This document shows, piece after piece, positions 1 through 8,615 of a DNA stretch of 58,422 bases. The stretch covers positions 1 through 58,422 of the forward strand of contig JAYZBC010000018.1 of the NCBI GenBank assembly GCA_036339375.1, in the 5' to 3' direction. Position 1 is the first letter of the stretch. Each line of letters opens with the position of its first letter. Under the pieces are notes generated by a model. It was not told where the DNA came from and searched no databases. It saw nothing but the letters and a program-made list of their open reading frames with translations. Source of the DNA: JAYZBC01 sp036339375 (lineage in GTDB: Bacteria > Pseudomonadota > Alphaproteobacteria > MPNO01 > UBA2964). A program made the position numbers and the translations under genes.

Positions 1-549
1 GTCCTATTTGACACCGTATTTGTAATAATCACTCCGGGGATCGCCAAAGCACCAACAGAAAAAAAGTTTGGTATAATTGACGTACAAAAGGTGCTCCGTA
101 TGTCAGTAGCGGCTAAAAAAATTCGACCGCAATTAGAAAAACTAAAAAACAGTTTTCGAAAAAGAATTGATATTTCAAAAAAAGAATTGAGAAAAACAAA
201 AATGAAATTAGAAACAGAAAAGGGTGTTTTGAATCCTGAGGCTTATGCAAAAAAGAGCAAGAATTTTAAGCGCCAAGTAACTGTTATACAAAGGCGGGTA
301 CATACCCTTAATCGCGCATTAGACCGTGCTTTAGCTAATGCAATGGGAAAAATACATAAAACTATAAGGCAAATTACACTTGAATTGGCGCGTGAGAAAT
401 CTCTTCAATTTGTTGTACCAAAAAGAATGTTTTTATATTTTGAGCCAACATTGGAAGTTACTTCTGAAGTAATGAATCGGTTAAACAAAAAAATGCCGAA
501 TGTAGAAGTAACAATACCTCCTATTTTTTCTATTCCGGCTAAAAAGTAA
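1..549 (+). CDS. Skp/OmpH-family periplasmic chaperone, 5' end cut by the window
   Basis: The frame is open from base 1, so the gene begins upstream of the window; a GTG at 91 is internal, not the start. The first visible residues are the end of a hydrophobic signal peptide (about residues 1-17), then the family's mature N-terminus around GIIDVQKVL. A long Lys/Arg/Glu-rich coiled-coil-like stretch follows, as in Skp, which holds unfolded outer-membrane proteins in the periplasm. The visible 182 residues cover most of the mature protein. The position just before lpxD, 7 bases away, is the classic bamA-skp-lpxD-fabZ-lpxA order. Sequence identity in this family is low, so the call rests on architecture and neighbours. 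Confidence 0.85.
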   Translation, partial: VLFDTVFVIITPGIAKAPTEKKFGIIDVQKVLRMSVAAKKIRPQLEKLKNSFRKRIDISKKELRKTKMKLETEKGVLNPEAYAKKSKNFKRQVTVIQRRVHTLNRALDRALANAMGKIHKTIRQITLELAREKSLQFVVPKRMFLYFEPTLEVTSEVMNRLNKKMPNVEVTIPPIFSIPAKK

Positions 550-556
550 TTTTCAT

Positions 557-1588
557 ATGCCGGACCCACGGTTTTTTAAAGTACAAGGGCCATTTAGCGC
601 CAAAGAGCTAGCCAAAATCGGCGAAGCCAAATTGGCAATGGCCAATAATATTAATAAAAATTTTTTTGATGTTAAAAACTTAGTGGAAGCATGCCCTGAT
701 GATGTTAGTTTTCTGCACAACGCAGCTTATCGGAAACAGTTTATGAAAAGTAAAGCTGGTCTTTGCGTTTTACACTCTTCCCGACAAAAAGATGCGCCTA
801 AAGGTATGGCTTTACTCCTAAGTGAAACGCCCTATCTGGCATATGCAAAAATTGTTCAGGCTTTTTATCCAGGTGAGCAACCCAAAAGATATGTAGCGGA
901 ATCTTCGGTTATCGATAAAACCGCTGTGTTAGGAGATCTCACCTCGGTTGGTTCAGGGGCTGTTATTAAAGAGAATGTGAAAATTGGTTCGAGATGTGTA
1001 ATTGGTGAAAATGCGATAATTGGTGCAGGTGTGAAAATAGGAAATGATTGCAGAATCGGTGTTTCGACTTCCGTACATTTCTCCTTAATCGGTTCCCGTG
1101 TTGTTTTGTATGCAGGGGTCAGGTTAGGGGAAGCAGGTTTTGGCTTTGCCAGCTCTTCTGACGAATTTGTTACCTTACCACAGTTAGGTCGGGTAATTGT
1201 TGGTGATGATGTAGAAATAGGTGCAAATACGACTGTTGATCGTGGGTCAGGATCTGACACAGTAATTGGAAAAGGCTGTAGAATCGATAATCTTGTTCAA
1301 ATTGCACACAATGTAATATTAGGAGAGGGGTGTATTTTAGTCTCTCAAGCTGGAGTTGCCGGGAGTACGAAAGTTGGTAAACAAGTGGTAATCGGGGGGC
1401 AAGCAGCAATTGCAGGTCATCTTTCTATTGGGGATAAAGTCAAAATTGGTGGTCAGTCTGGTATTTTGAAGGACATTCCAGCAGGAGCACAATATGCAGG
1501 CAGTCCAGGGGTTCCAATGAGACAATGGCTAAGACAGGCAATTATTCTGAGAAGGATGGCTAGAAAAAGGCATAGAGATGTGCAGTAA
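557..1588 (+). CDS. lpxD: UDP-3-O-acylglucosamine N-acyltransferase LpxD
   Basis: Third step of lipid A synthesis: transfers a 3-hydroxyacyl chain from ACP to the 2-amino group of UDP-3-O-acylglucosamine in the cytoplasm. An N-terminal substrate-binding domain (about 1-105) is followed by a left-handed beta helix of hexapeptide repeats (about 115-310). The catalytic-type His lies in the IAHN motif at residue 251. The length of 343 is normal. The ATG follows the skp stop by 7 bases, and the 3' end overlaps fabZ by 11 bases, so translation is probably coupled. Confidence 0.96.
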   Translation: MPDPRFFKVQGPFSAKELAKIGEAKLAMANNINKNFFDVKNLVEACPDDVSFLHNAAYRKQFMKSKAGLCVLHSSRQKDAPKGMALLLSETPYLAYAKIVQAFYPGEQPKRYVAESSVIDKTAVLGDLTSVGSGAVIKENVKIGSRCVIGENAIIGAGVKIGNDCRIGVSTSVHFSLIGSRVVLYAGVRLGEAGFGFASSSDEFVTLPQLGRVIVGDDVEIGANTTVDRGSGSDTVIGKGCRIDNLVQIAHNVILGEGCILVSQAGVAGSTKVGKQVVIGGQAAIAGHLSIGDKVKIGGQSGILKDIPAGAQYAGSPGVPMRQWLRQAIILRRMARKRHRDVQ

Positions 1589-2042
1589 AAAATTGAAAAA
1601 GCCATCTAATACAATCGAAATTGAAGACCTCTTGGATTTATTACCCCATCGTTATCCAATCTTAATGATCGACAGAATTGAAGATGTAATACTTGGCGAA
1701 AGTGCCACAGGTATAAAAAACGTTTCAATAAATGAACCATTTTTCCAAGGGCATTTTCCGAATCAACCCGTATTTCCTGGTGTTTTAGTAATTGAGGCAA
1801 TGGCACAAACTGCTGCCGCTTTAGTTGTACGGACTTTGGGGGCTAAAGCCGAAGGTAAGTTAGTATATTTTATGTCTATCGAAAATGCCAGATTTCGAAA
1901 ACCAGTAAAGCCAGGTGATCAAATTTCTATTTTTGTTAATAAAAAAGCGCGCCGTGCAAATGTTTGGAAATTTACTTCAAAAGCAAAAGTAAAAGAAGAA
2001 ATAGTGGCAGAAGCTACCTACAGTGCAATGATTGAAGAATGA
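1578..2042 (+). CDS. fabZ: 3-hydroxyacyl-ACP dehydratase FabZ
   Basis: Hot-dog-fold dehydratase that converts 3-hydroxyacyl-ACP to trans-2-enoyl-ACP in fatty acid elongation. The signature LPHRYPILMIDR is at residues 22-33. The catalytic His59 sits in GHFPNQPVFPG and the catalytic Glu73 in IEAMAQ. The 154-residue length is typical. It lies between lpxD and lpxA, where it competes for the 3-hydroxyacyl-ACP that the lipid A acyltransferases use. It overlaps lpxD by 11 bases, and the next ATG (lpxA) is 7 bases past the stop. Confidence 0.96.
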   Translation: MCSKKLKKPSNTIEIEDLLDLLPHRYPILMIDRIEDVILGESATGIKNVSINEPFFQGHFPNQPVFPGVLVIEAMAQTAAALVVRTLGAKAEGKLVYFMSIENARFRKPVKPGDQISIFVNKKARRANVWKFTSKAKVKEEIVAEATYSAMIEE

Positions 2043-2049
2043 TAATTTT

Positions 2050-2850
2050 ATGGAAACAATTCATCCCACTTCTGTTGTAGATACTGGTGCAAAGCTTGGA
2101 AAAAACGTTTTTATAGGACCATTTTGTTGTATTGGTAATGAGGTAGAAATAAAGGATGATGTTCAATTAATCTCCCATGCGGTCGTAACCGGTAAAACAA
2201 AAGTTGGTGCAAATACAAAAATTTATCCTTTTGCCTCAATTGGGCATGCACCTCAAGACCAGAAATATGAAGGAGAACCTTCCACTTTAGAAATAGGTGC
2301 TAATAACATCATACGTGAAAATGTCACGATGAACCCCGGGACAAAGGGTGGTGGAATGGTTACTCGAGTAGGTAACAATTGCCTTTTTATGATGTCATCT
2401 CACGTTGCACACGATTGTCAAATAGGAAATCATGTAATCTTAGCAAATAATGCGACAATTGCTGGGCATGTTACAATAGGTGATTATGCTGTTCTTGGAG
2501 GGTTATCCGCAATTCACCAATTCGTTCGAATAGGTTGCCACGCGATGGTAGGAGGAATGTCTGGTGTAGAACAAGACGTGATACCTTATGGGTCTGTTTT
2601 AGGCAATCGAGCTAGACTTGCCGGTTTGAATATCGTTGGGCTTCGCCGGCGTGGATTTTCGAAATCTGAAATCGCTACTTTAAGAAAAGCATATCGGCTC
2701 TTGTTTGCGGAAGAGGGTTCGATGGTTGAACGGATCAATGATGTGACAGAAATGTATAAAGAAAATCAAGCAGTTATGGATATTTTAGATTTTATCCGTA
2801 CAAATTCCAATCGTGCAATTTGTCAGCCAAGAAATGCAATTAGCACCTAA
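2050..2850 (+). CDS. lpxA: UDP-N-acetylglucosamine O-acyltransferase LpxA
   Basis: First step of lipid A synthesis: 3-O-acylation of UDP-GlcNAc with 3-hydroxyacyl-ACP. I chose the ATG at 2050 (METIHPTSVV), which matches the family N-terminus; a TTG at 2032 would add only six non-conserved residues inside fabZ. Hexapeptide repeats form the beta helix (about 1-190), with the catalytic-type His121 in HVAHDCQIGNH. A helical C-terminal part (about 190-266) is seen in all LpxA. The 3' end overlaps the lpxI start by 17 bases. Confidence 0.96.
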   Translation: METIHPTSVVDTGAKLGKNVFIGPFCCIGNEVEIKDDVQLISHAVVTGKTKVGANTKIYPFASIGHAPQDQKYEGEPSTLEIGANNIIRENVTMNPGTKGGGMVTRVGNNCLFMMSSHVAHDCQIGNHVILANNATIAGHVTIGDYAVLGGLSAIHQFVRIGCHAMVGGMSGVEQDVIPYGSVLGNRARLAGLNIVGLRRRGFSKSEIATLRKAYRLLFAEEGSMVERINDVTEMYKENQAVMDILDFIRTNSNRAICQPRNAIST

Positions 2851-3670
2851 ACTTGGTATAATTGCTGGTTCTGGCGAGCTTCCATTGCGTTTAGTTGAAG
2901 TATGTCAGTCTACAGATCGAGATTATTTTGTAATTTCGTTAGAAGGGCAGGGGGATTGGAAAAGGTTTCCTATAAAATTTTCAACTGAAATAAGATTCGG
3001 TGACTTTGGTCGTGGAATTAAATTGTTAAAAGAAAATTTGGTTAAAGAATTGGTTTTTGCAGGCAAAGTACGTAGACCAAGTTTAAGTGAGTTAAGACCG
3101 GACTCACGCGGTGCAATGTTTTTAGCTCGTTTGGGTCGGTCGTGGGTAGGTGATGACTCTTTACTTTCAGCTATTATTAAAGAGTGTGAGGCGGAAGGAT
3201 TTCGAGTTATAGGTCCTCAAGCAATTTTAAAGGGTTTTTTAGCACCCGAGGGAGTTTACGGAAATATAAAACCCGGAGCAGAAGCTATTGCGGATGCCAA
3301 ACGTGGTTTCGAGATCTTACAAAAATTAGGCGTTGAAGATATTGGCCAGGCTGCAATAATACAGCAAGGTAATGTTCTTGGTATCGAAGCAGCTGAAGGT
3401 ACCGATGAACTCATTCGTCGATGCCAAACACTCCAGAAAATGGGTGCTGGAGGTGTTTTGGTTAAAATACCAAAAACAGGACAAGAATTTCGGGTTGATT
3501 TACCTGCAATTGGTGAAGCTACTGTAAAACTTGCAAATGAATGCGGACTTTCCGGGATCGCTATAGAAGCTGGTGGCGTACTTGTAATTGAACTCCAAAG
3601 AATGATCAAATTGGCCAATGCTAAGGGAGTTTTTATCGTAGGTATCCCACGCCCAAGCTTAATTAAATAA
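2834..3670 (+). CDS. lpxI: UDP-2,3-diacylglucosamine pyrophosphatase LpxI
   Basis: LpxI (formerly DUF1009) hydrolyses UDP-2,3-diacylglucosamine to lipid X. It is the alphaproteobacterial replacement for LpxH. The ATG at 2834 gives MQLAPKLGIIAGSGELP, which matches the family start; a GTG at 2813 is less likely. The N-terminal IAGSGELP glycine loop (about 8-15) and the C-terminal domain with GIAIEAGGVLVIE are both present. At 278 residues it has family length. It sits between lpxA and lpxB as in Caulobacter-type clusters, so the pathway from LpxA to LpxB is complete here apart from lpxC. Confidence 0.93.
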   Translation: MQLAPKLGIIAGSGELPLRLVEVCQSTDRDYFVISLEGQGDWKRFPIKFSTEIRFGDFGRGIKLLKENLVKELVFAGKVRRPSLSELRPDSRGAMFLARLGRSWVGDDSLLSAIIKECEAEGFRVIGPQAILKGFLAPEGVYGNIKPGAEAIADAKRGFEILQKLGVEDIGQAAIIQQGNVLGIEAAEGTDELIRRCQTLQKMGAGGVLVKIPKTGQEFRVDLPAIGEATVKLANECGLSGIAIEAGGVLVIELQRMIKLANAKGVFIVGIPRPSLIK

Positions 3671-3683
3671 ATTAGAGTTTGTT

Positions 3684-4865
3684 ATTTCAAAGAAATCAAA
3701 AAGAAATTTAAAAATTTTTTTAATCGCTGGTGAACCATCTGGGGATCAAATAGGCGGTCGTTTTATGTCCGCAATTAAAGAAAAATTTGGTGGCAACATC
3801 CAGTTTATGGGTGTTGGCGGTGAAAAAATGGTGCAACAAGGATTAGTTAGTATTTTTCCTATGTCTGAAATTTCTATGATGGGGATAATTGAAATTTTCC
3901 ATAAAGTTTTTTTTCTTTTGAAACGGATTAAACAAACCTCTACTGAAATCAAGAATTTTAATCCTGACGTTTTAATAACTATAGATGCCCCGTCTTTTTG
4001 TTTCCGTGTTATTAAACAATGCCGGCGGCTCAAAGGTTTCCCCCGAATTCATTATGTTGCCCCTACGGTTTGGGCCTGGCGACCAAATAGAGTGCAAAAA
4101 TTTGCCAAGGAGTTAGATCATCTTTTAACGTTGCTTCCCTTCGAACCTCCTTACTTTGAATCGGCAGGTTTATCAGCAACGTTTGTTGGTCATGCAGCAC
4201 TTGAAATAAGTCTTGCATCTTTAAATAGAAATAAGTTTAAAAAGCGTCATAACATTTCCGAAAAATCGGTTGTATTATGCTTACTATTAGGGAGCCGTAA
4301 AAAAGAGGTTTCACGGCACATTGGTCCTTTTCGAGAGGCTGCCGAAATTTTATATAAAGAATACCCAGAACTGGTAGTTGTTTTACCAACTATAAAATCA
4401 GTTAAAAGCGTAGTTCAAAGAAAAGTATCTTCGTGGGAAATACCCTTTTTGATAGTTGATGAAGAACAAGAAAGATTTGAAGCTATGTTCGCTGCAAAAG
4501 TTGCATTAGCGGTGTCTGGAACAATTACTTTAGAACTTGCGCTTACAAAAACGCCTTTTGTTGTTGGGTATAAAACGAATCCAATAACATATTTAATTGT
4601 GTATTGGTTGATAAAAGTTAAATTTGTAACCGTTATCAATATTTTATTAAAACGGGAAGCAGTACCAGAATTACTTCAAGGAGCTTGTACGGGAATACGT
4701 TTAGCAAATTCTTTAAAAAATTTGATTAAAAACAAACGAGCAAGTGTTGCCCAATTGGATGCTGCTAATTATGCAATTGATTTAATGAAAAACGAAGGTG
4801 AACTGCCAAGCCAATTGGCTGCACATACTGTTTTACAAGTTATTGAAAGTTATAATAAAAATTAA
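3684..4865 (+). CDS. lpxB: Lipid-A-disaccharide synthase LpxB, unusual start
   Basis: Glycosyltransferase that joins lipid X to UDP-diacylglucosamine to form the lipid A disaccharide. The conserved N-terminal IAGEPSGDQIGGR loop lies at about 3723-3761, upstream of the first in-frame ATG (3765), so the ATG cannot be the true start. Upstream to the in-frame TAA at 3660 there is no ATG, GTG or TTG. I place the start provisionally at the ATT at 3684, giving about 393 residues (family about 380-395). Alternatively, a one-base indel in an A or T run hides a normal start. The rest is typical, including the VAPTVWAWRPNR and VSGTITLELAL motifs. It converges on gltA with a 12-base gap. Confidence 0.9.
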   Translation: MSKKSKRNLKIFLIAGEPSGDQIGGRFMSAIKEKFGGNIQFMGVGGEKMVQQGLVSIFPMSEISMMGIIEIFHKVFFLLKRIKQTSTEIKNFNPDVLITIDAPSFCFRVIKQCRRLKGFPRIHYVAPTVWAWRPNRVQKFAKELDHLLTLLPFEPPYFESAGLSATFVGHAALEISLASLNRNKFKKRHNISEKSVVLCLLLGSRKKEVSRHIGPFREAAEILYKEYPELVVVLPTIKSVKSVVQRKVSSWEIPFLIVDEEQERFEAMFAAKVALAVSGTITLELALTKTPFVVGYKTNPITYLIVYWLIKVKFVTVINILLKREAVPELLQGACTGIRLANSLKNLIKNKRASVAQLDAANYAIDLMKNEGELPSQLAAHTVLQVIESYNKN

Positions 4866-4877
4866 ATTGCGATATTT

Positions 4878-6206
4878 TTATGTTCGTTTTGGCAGTGGAA
4901 TATAATCACGTCTTGGTTCCCCTGTGTATAATTGGCGAGGCCGTCCAATTTTTTGCGTTGGGTCTTCAATCATTTCATTCCATTGTGCTATCCAACCTAC
5001 AGTACGTGCCACAGCAAACAATACTGTAAACATACTGGTTGGAATACCTAGAGCCTGAAATATTATACCGGAATAGAAATCAACGTTTGGGTATAATTTT
5101 CTTTCCACAAAATAATCATCTTCCAATGCAATACGCTCTAATTCCATTGCTAAATCCAGTAGTGGTTCATTTTGGATATCAAGTTCATTTAGTACTGCGT
5201 GGCAGGTTTTACGCATTATTTTTGCACGAGGATCAAAATTTTTATAAACACGGTGGCCAAATCCCATTATTCTAAAAGGATCATTAGGGTCTTTAGCCCT
5301 TTTTATAAAATTGTTTATTTTTGATTTATCCCCAATTTCACTGAGCATTTTGAGTACCGCTTCATTTGCACCTCCATGTGCTGGGCCCCAAAGGCTGGCG
5401 ATACCTGCAGAAATACAAGCGAAGGGATTGGCTCCACTTGACCCTGCCAAACGAACAGTGGAAGTGGAGGCATTTTGTTCATGGTCAGCATGAAGAATTA
5501 GAATTAAATCCATTGCTTTAGCTATCACGGTATTTACCTGAAATTTTTCACAGGGGGTAGCAAACAACATGTGTAAAAAATTTTCTGCAAACCCAAGGTC
5601 ATTTCGAGGATAGACAAATGGTTGCCCTAACGAATATTTGTATGCCCATCCCGCGATTGTAGGCATTTTAGCAACCATGCGGTATGACGCGACCATGCGT
5701 TGATGTGGGTCTGATATATCTGTGCTATCATGATAAAAAGCTGAAAGGGCACCGACTACACCGCACATAATAGCCATTGGGTGCGCGTCACGTCGAAAAC
5801 CACGATAGAAATAGGTGATTTGTTCATGTAACATTGTGTGGTGTGTTATTGCAAGTTCAAAGGATTTTTTTTCCTCAGAATTAGGTAGTTCACCATAGAG
5901 TAATAAGTAACAAACCTCCAGAAAGGTACTTTGTTCCGCTAACTGTTCTATAGGGTATCCACGATGTAGCAGGATGCCGTTATCTCCATCGATAAAAGTG
6001 ATTTTTGAATCGCAGCTACCAGTAGAAACAAATCCAGGATCGTAGGTAAAATAACCTGTCTTAGCATAAAGACGTCTAATATCAACTACAGGGGGTCCAT
6101 CTGTACCCCCTATTAACGGAAAAGTGAATTCTCCCCCTTTAACGTTATCTTTAATCGTTACGTTATTGTTAGTTGAACTGGTCCCGGTATTTGAGTCCTG
6201 ATTCAT
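4878..6206 (-). CDS. gltA: Citrate synthase (type II, hexameric-type)
   Basis: Condenses acetyl-CoA and oxaloacetate to citrate, the entry to the TCA cycle. Catalytic-site motifs are all present: ADHEQNASTST, GPAHGGANE, GFGHRVYKNFDPRA and YPNVDFYSG, carrying the two His and the Asp of the active site. The ATG at 6206 gives 442 residues, with an AAGGG-like ribosome-binding stretch upstream. A TTG-type extension to 6257 adds residues unlike the family. It follows gltX on the same strand after 94 bases, as in many alphaproteobacteria. With the full PDH complex in this window, the pyruvate-to-citrate route is covered. Confidence 0.96.
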   Translation of the reverse strand: MNQDSNTGTSSTNNNVTIKDNVKGGEFTFPLIGGTDGPPVVDIRRLYAKTGYFTYDPGFVSTGSCDSKITFIDGDNGILLHRGYPIEQLAEQSTFLEVCYLLLYGELPNSEEKKSFELAITHHTMLHEQITYFYRGFRRDAHPMAIMCGVVGALSAFYHDSTDISDPHQRMVASYRMVAKMPTIAGWAYKYSLGQPFVYPRNDLGFAENFLHMLFATPCEKFQVNTVIAKAMDLILILHADHEQNASTSTVRLAGSSGANPFACISAGIASLWGPAHGGANEAVLKMLSEIGDKSKINNFIKRAKDPNDPFRIMGFGHRVYKNFDPRAKIMRKTCHAVLNELDIQNEPLLDLAMELERIALEDDYFVERKLYPNVDFYSGIIFQALGIPTSMFTVLFAVARTVGWIAQWNEMIEDPTQKIGRPRQLYTGEPRRDYIPLPKRT

Positions 6207-6300
6207 TACGATACACCCTTTTCGGAAAATAACGCGGTTTGTAATACTCCCTAGCACGATTTACTTTAATTTTATTTTAGGGATAGCTGATTTCCTCTCC

Positions 6301-7722
6301 CTAATCAATTGTTGAGTTTTTCTTCGAAATTAAATCGTTAAGCCGTCCTAACGTTTCTTTCTGTCCTAGTACTGTCAAAATCTGAAATAGGCCTGGAGAA
6401 ACATTCGATCCTGAAAGAGCTATTCTCATCGGTTGAGCTATATCTTTTAGTTTAATTTTTTGGCTTTTAGAAAATTCTCTGACGAGAGTTTCTATATTTT
6501 CTTCAGACCAAATAACCATATTTTTTAGTTCTTTATAAAGACTTTTTAATAATTCAATTGAATTTTGATTTAATAGATTTTTCGCATGGACGTCAATTTC
6601 TATAGGTCGAGAAATAACGTAAAATAATGACATTTCGGTCAATTCATTTAAGGTTTTTGCCCGAGATTTTAATCCAGTCATTCCTTTAATTAAGCGCTCA
6701 CATAGTTCTGAGGTTAAACTAATATTAAGTTTCTTTTTAATTTTTGGCTTTAAAAGTTCTAATAAAGTTTGGTTGTTCGTTTCGCGGACATAATGGGCAT
6801 TTGTAGAATTTAGTTTATCAAAATCAATTTGGCTCGAACTTTTTCCGATGGCACTAATTTTAAACCACTTGATGGCGTTTGACAGAGAAATAATTTCTTC
6901 ATTTCCGTGACTCCAGCCAAGACGCATAAGGTAATTAAGTATACCTTCAGGAAGGTAGCCTAGATCTTTGTAATGATTAATCCCCAATGCCCCATGCCTT
7001 TTGGAGAGTTTACTTCCGTCCGGGCCATGAATTAAGGGTATGTGTCCAAATTCCGGAACTTTCCACTTTATTGCCTGAAAGAGATGATTTTGTTTGAAGG
7101 CATTCGTTAAATGGTCATCGCCACGTAAAATATGAGTAACTCCCATGTCATGGTCGTCTACTACTGCAGACAGCATATAGGTCGGAGTACCATCGGCACG
7201 AAGTAAAATCATATCGTCTAAATCTTGATTGTTTAGAGTAATTTTTCCCTGAACGAGATCATTTAAAGTGGTACTTCCTTGAAGGGGTGCTTTAAATCTG
7301 ATGACGGGTAAAATGTCTTTTGGCGCGTCTTTTGAGTCACGATTTCGCCATCGACCATCATATAAGCGAGTTTTACCTTCTCTGCGCGTTTTTTCTCGCA
7401 TGATTCTCAATTCTTCTTGGGATGCATAGCAGAGATATGCTTTTTCTTCCTGGAGTAATTGATTAGCTATCTTTTTATGACGGTTCAAACGTTTCGATTG
7501 AAAAAAAGGTTTTTCATCAGGCACTAAACCTAACCAATCAAGGCCATTTATAATCGCATCAACAGCATTTTTACTAGATCTTTTTTTATCTGTGTCTTCA
7601 ATTCTTAAAAGAAACTTTCCTCCTTCATGCTTTGTAAATAACCAATTAAACAAAGCAGTCCGTACCCCACCAATATGGAGAAAACCTGTTGGTGAGGGTG
7701 CAAATCTTGTGACGATCTTCAT
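6301..7722 (-). CDS. gltX: Glutamyl-tRNA synthetase
   Basis: Class I aminoacyl-tRNA synthetase charging tRNA-Glu. The HIGH-type motif appears as HIGG near residue 17, within PSPTGFLHIGGVRTALFNW. The KMSKS-type loop is SKLSKRHG. The 473-residue length fits the bacterial enzyme, with the alpha-helical anticodon-binding half at the C-terminus (about 310-473). Many alphaproteobacteria have a second GltX paralogue that charges tRNA-Gln for GatCAB; whether this genome does is not visible. In relatives a comEC gene often lies between lexA and gltX; here only 73 bases separate them. Confidence 0.95.
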   Translation of the reverse strand: MKIVTRFAPSPTGFLHIGGVRTALFNWLFTKHEGGKFLLRIEDTDKKRSSKNAVDAIINGLDWLGLVPDEKPFFQSKRLNRHKKIANQLLQEEKAYLCYASQEELRIMREKTRREGKTRLYDGRWRNRDSKDAPKDILPVIRFKAPLQGSTTLNDLVQGKITLNNQDLDDMILLRADGTPTYMLSAVVDDHDMGVTHILRGDDHLTNAFKQNHLFQAIKWKVPEFGHIPLIHGPDGSKLSKRHGALGINHYKDLGYLPEGILNYLMRLGWSHGNEEIISLSNAIKWFKISAIGKSSSQIDFDKLNSTNAHYVRETNNQTLLELLKPKIKKKLNISLTSELCERLIKGMTGLKSRAKTLNELTEMSLFYVISRPIEIDVHAKNLLNQNSIELLKSLYKELKNMVIWSEENIETLVREFSKSQKIKLKDIAQPMRIALSGSNVSPGLFQILTVLGQKETLGRLNDLISKKNSTID

Positions 7723-7795
7723 ACTTTTACATTAATAATCTGGTTTATGGATTTTTGAAAAAATTTGCAATACGAAACAACGCTCTTGTAAACAT

Positions 7796-8488
7796 TTAAT
7801 AGTGTCTCAGTATTGCTCTTAGCCGGCCTTGAATTTTAACTCGATTGGGGCCAAATATTCGTGTTTCATATTTTGAGTTTGAAGGTTCTAAGGCAATAGA
7901 TTGCCCCTTTTGTCTTAAACGTTTCAAAGTAACTTCATGATCATCTAATAAAGCCACAACGATTGAACCATTTTCGGCATGGCTTGCTTGTTCTATCAAA
8001 GCTATATCCCCATCATTGATACCGGATTCTATCATAGAATCTCCCTGCACTTCTAAAGCATAATGTGTTCCTGTTCCCAAAAAGGATTCTGGAACCGCAA
8101 TTGTCTCGCTTTCTTGTCTTAAGGCTTCAATCGGGTTTCCTGCTGCTATCCGCCCATAAAATGGCAATTCGACCGTTGCTGTTTTAGAACTGGAAACGTT
8201 TTTCTCCTCTATAAACGTCCCATTAATGATATTTGTTTTATCTTCAGATGCATAATCCAATAAATTTGGGAAATTATTCGGCATTTTTAATATTTCTAAG
8301 GATCTGGCTCGGTGAGGCAAGCGACGTATAAAACCACGTTCCTCAAGTCCATTAATTAATCTATGTATACCAGACTTTGATTTGAGCCCTAATGAAACTT
8401 TCATTTCTTCAAAAGAAGGAGAATATCCGCAAGATTCTATTTTTTTCTTTAGGATATGTAACAGCTGATATTGTTTCTTTGTCAACAT
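7796..8488 (-). CDS. lexA: SOS repressor LexA
   Basis: Repressor of the DNA-damage response that cleaves itself when RecA filaments form. The start MLTKKQYQLLHIL at 8488 matches the alphaproteobacterial family; a further ATG at 8497 would add three residues. The N-terminal winged helix (about 1-68) contains SKSGIHRLI and RGFIRRLPHRARSLE. The Ala-Gly cleavage site lies in GRIAAGNP. The catalytic Ser is in GDSMIESGI and the Lys in HEVTLKRL. It is 230 residues long. A near-consensus LexA box at 8540-8554, 51 bases upstream of the start, implies autoregulation. Confidence 0.95.
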   Translation of the reverse strand: MLTKKQYQLLHILKKKIESCGYSPSFEEMKVSLGLKSKSGIHRLINGLEERGFIRRLPHRARSLEILKMPNNFPNLLDYASEDKTNIINGTFIEEKNVSSSKTATVELPFYGRIAAGNPIEALRQESETIAVPESFLGTGTHYALEVQGDSMIESGINDGDIALIEQASHAENGSIVVALLDDHEVTLKRLRQKGQSIALEPSNSKYETRIFGPNRVKIQGRLRAILRHY

Positions 8489-8539
8489 TCCAATCACCGT
8501 TTAAAAATATATGCAATGAAAAATGGTTTAAATATAAAA

Positions 8540-8554
8540 GAACAAAACGAAAAC
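8540..8554 (-). promoter_or_regulatory. Candidate LexA operator upstream of lexA
   Basis: Read on the minus strand this is GTTTTCGTTTTGTTC, a GTTT-N7-GTTC direct repeat. It is one base away from the known alphaproteobacterial SOS box GTTC-N7-GTTC. It lies 51-66 bases upstream of the lexA ATG in the 127-base gap after moeA, where a promoter independent of the moa/moe genes would be expected. The match and position are seen; binding is inferred. Confidence 0.55.
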
Positions 8555-8615
8555 AAAATAACTGTTTAATTATTTTCTAAAAATAAATCAAGAACTAATC
8601 CTGGATAATTCAAAA

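Noticed and set aside
865..1260. 131-codon minus-strand frame within lpxD
   Set aside because: A shadow of the regular hexapeptide-repeat codons of lpxD, with no independent start signal or family.
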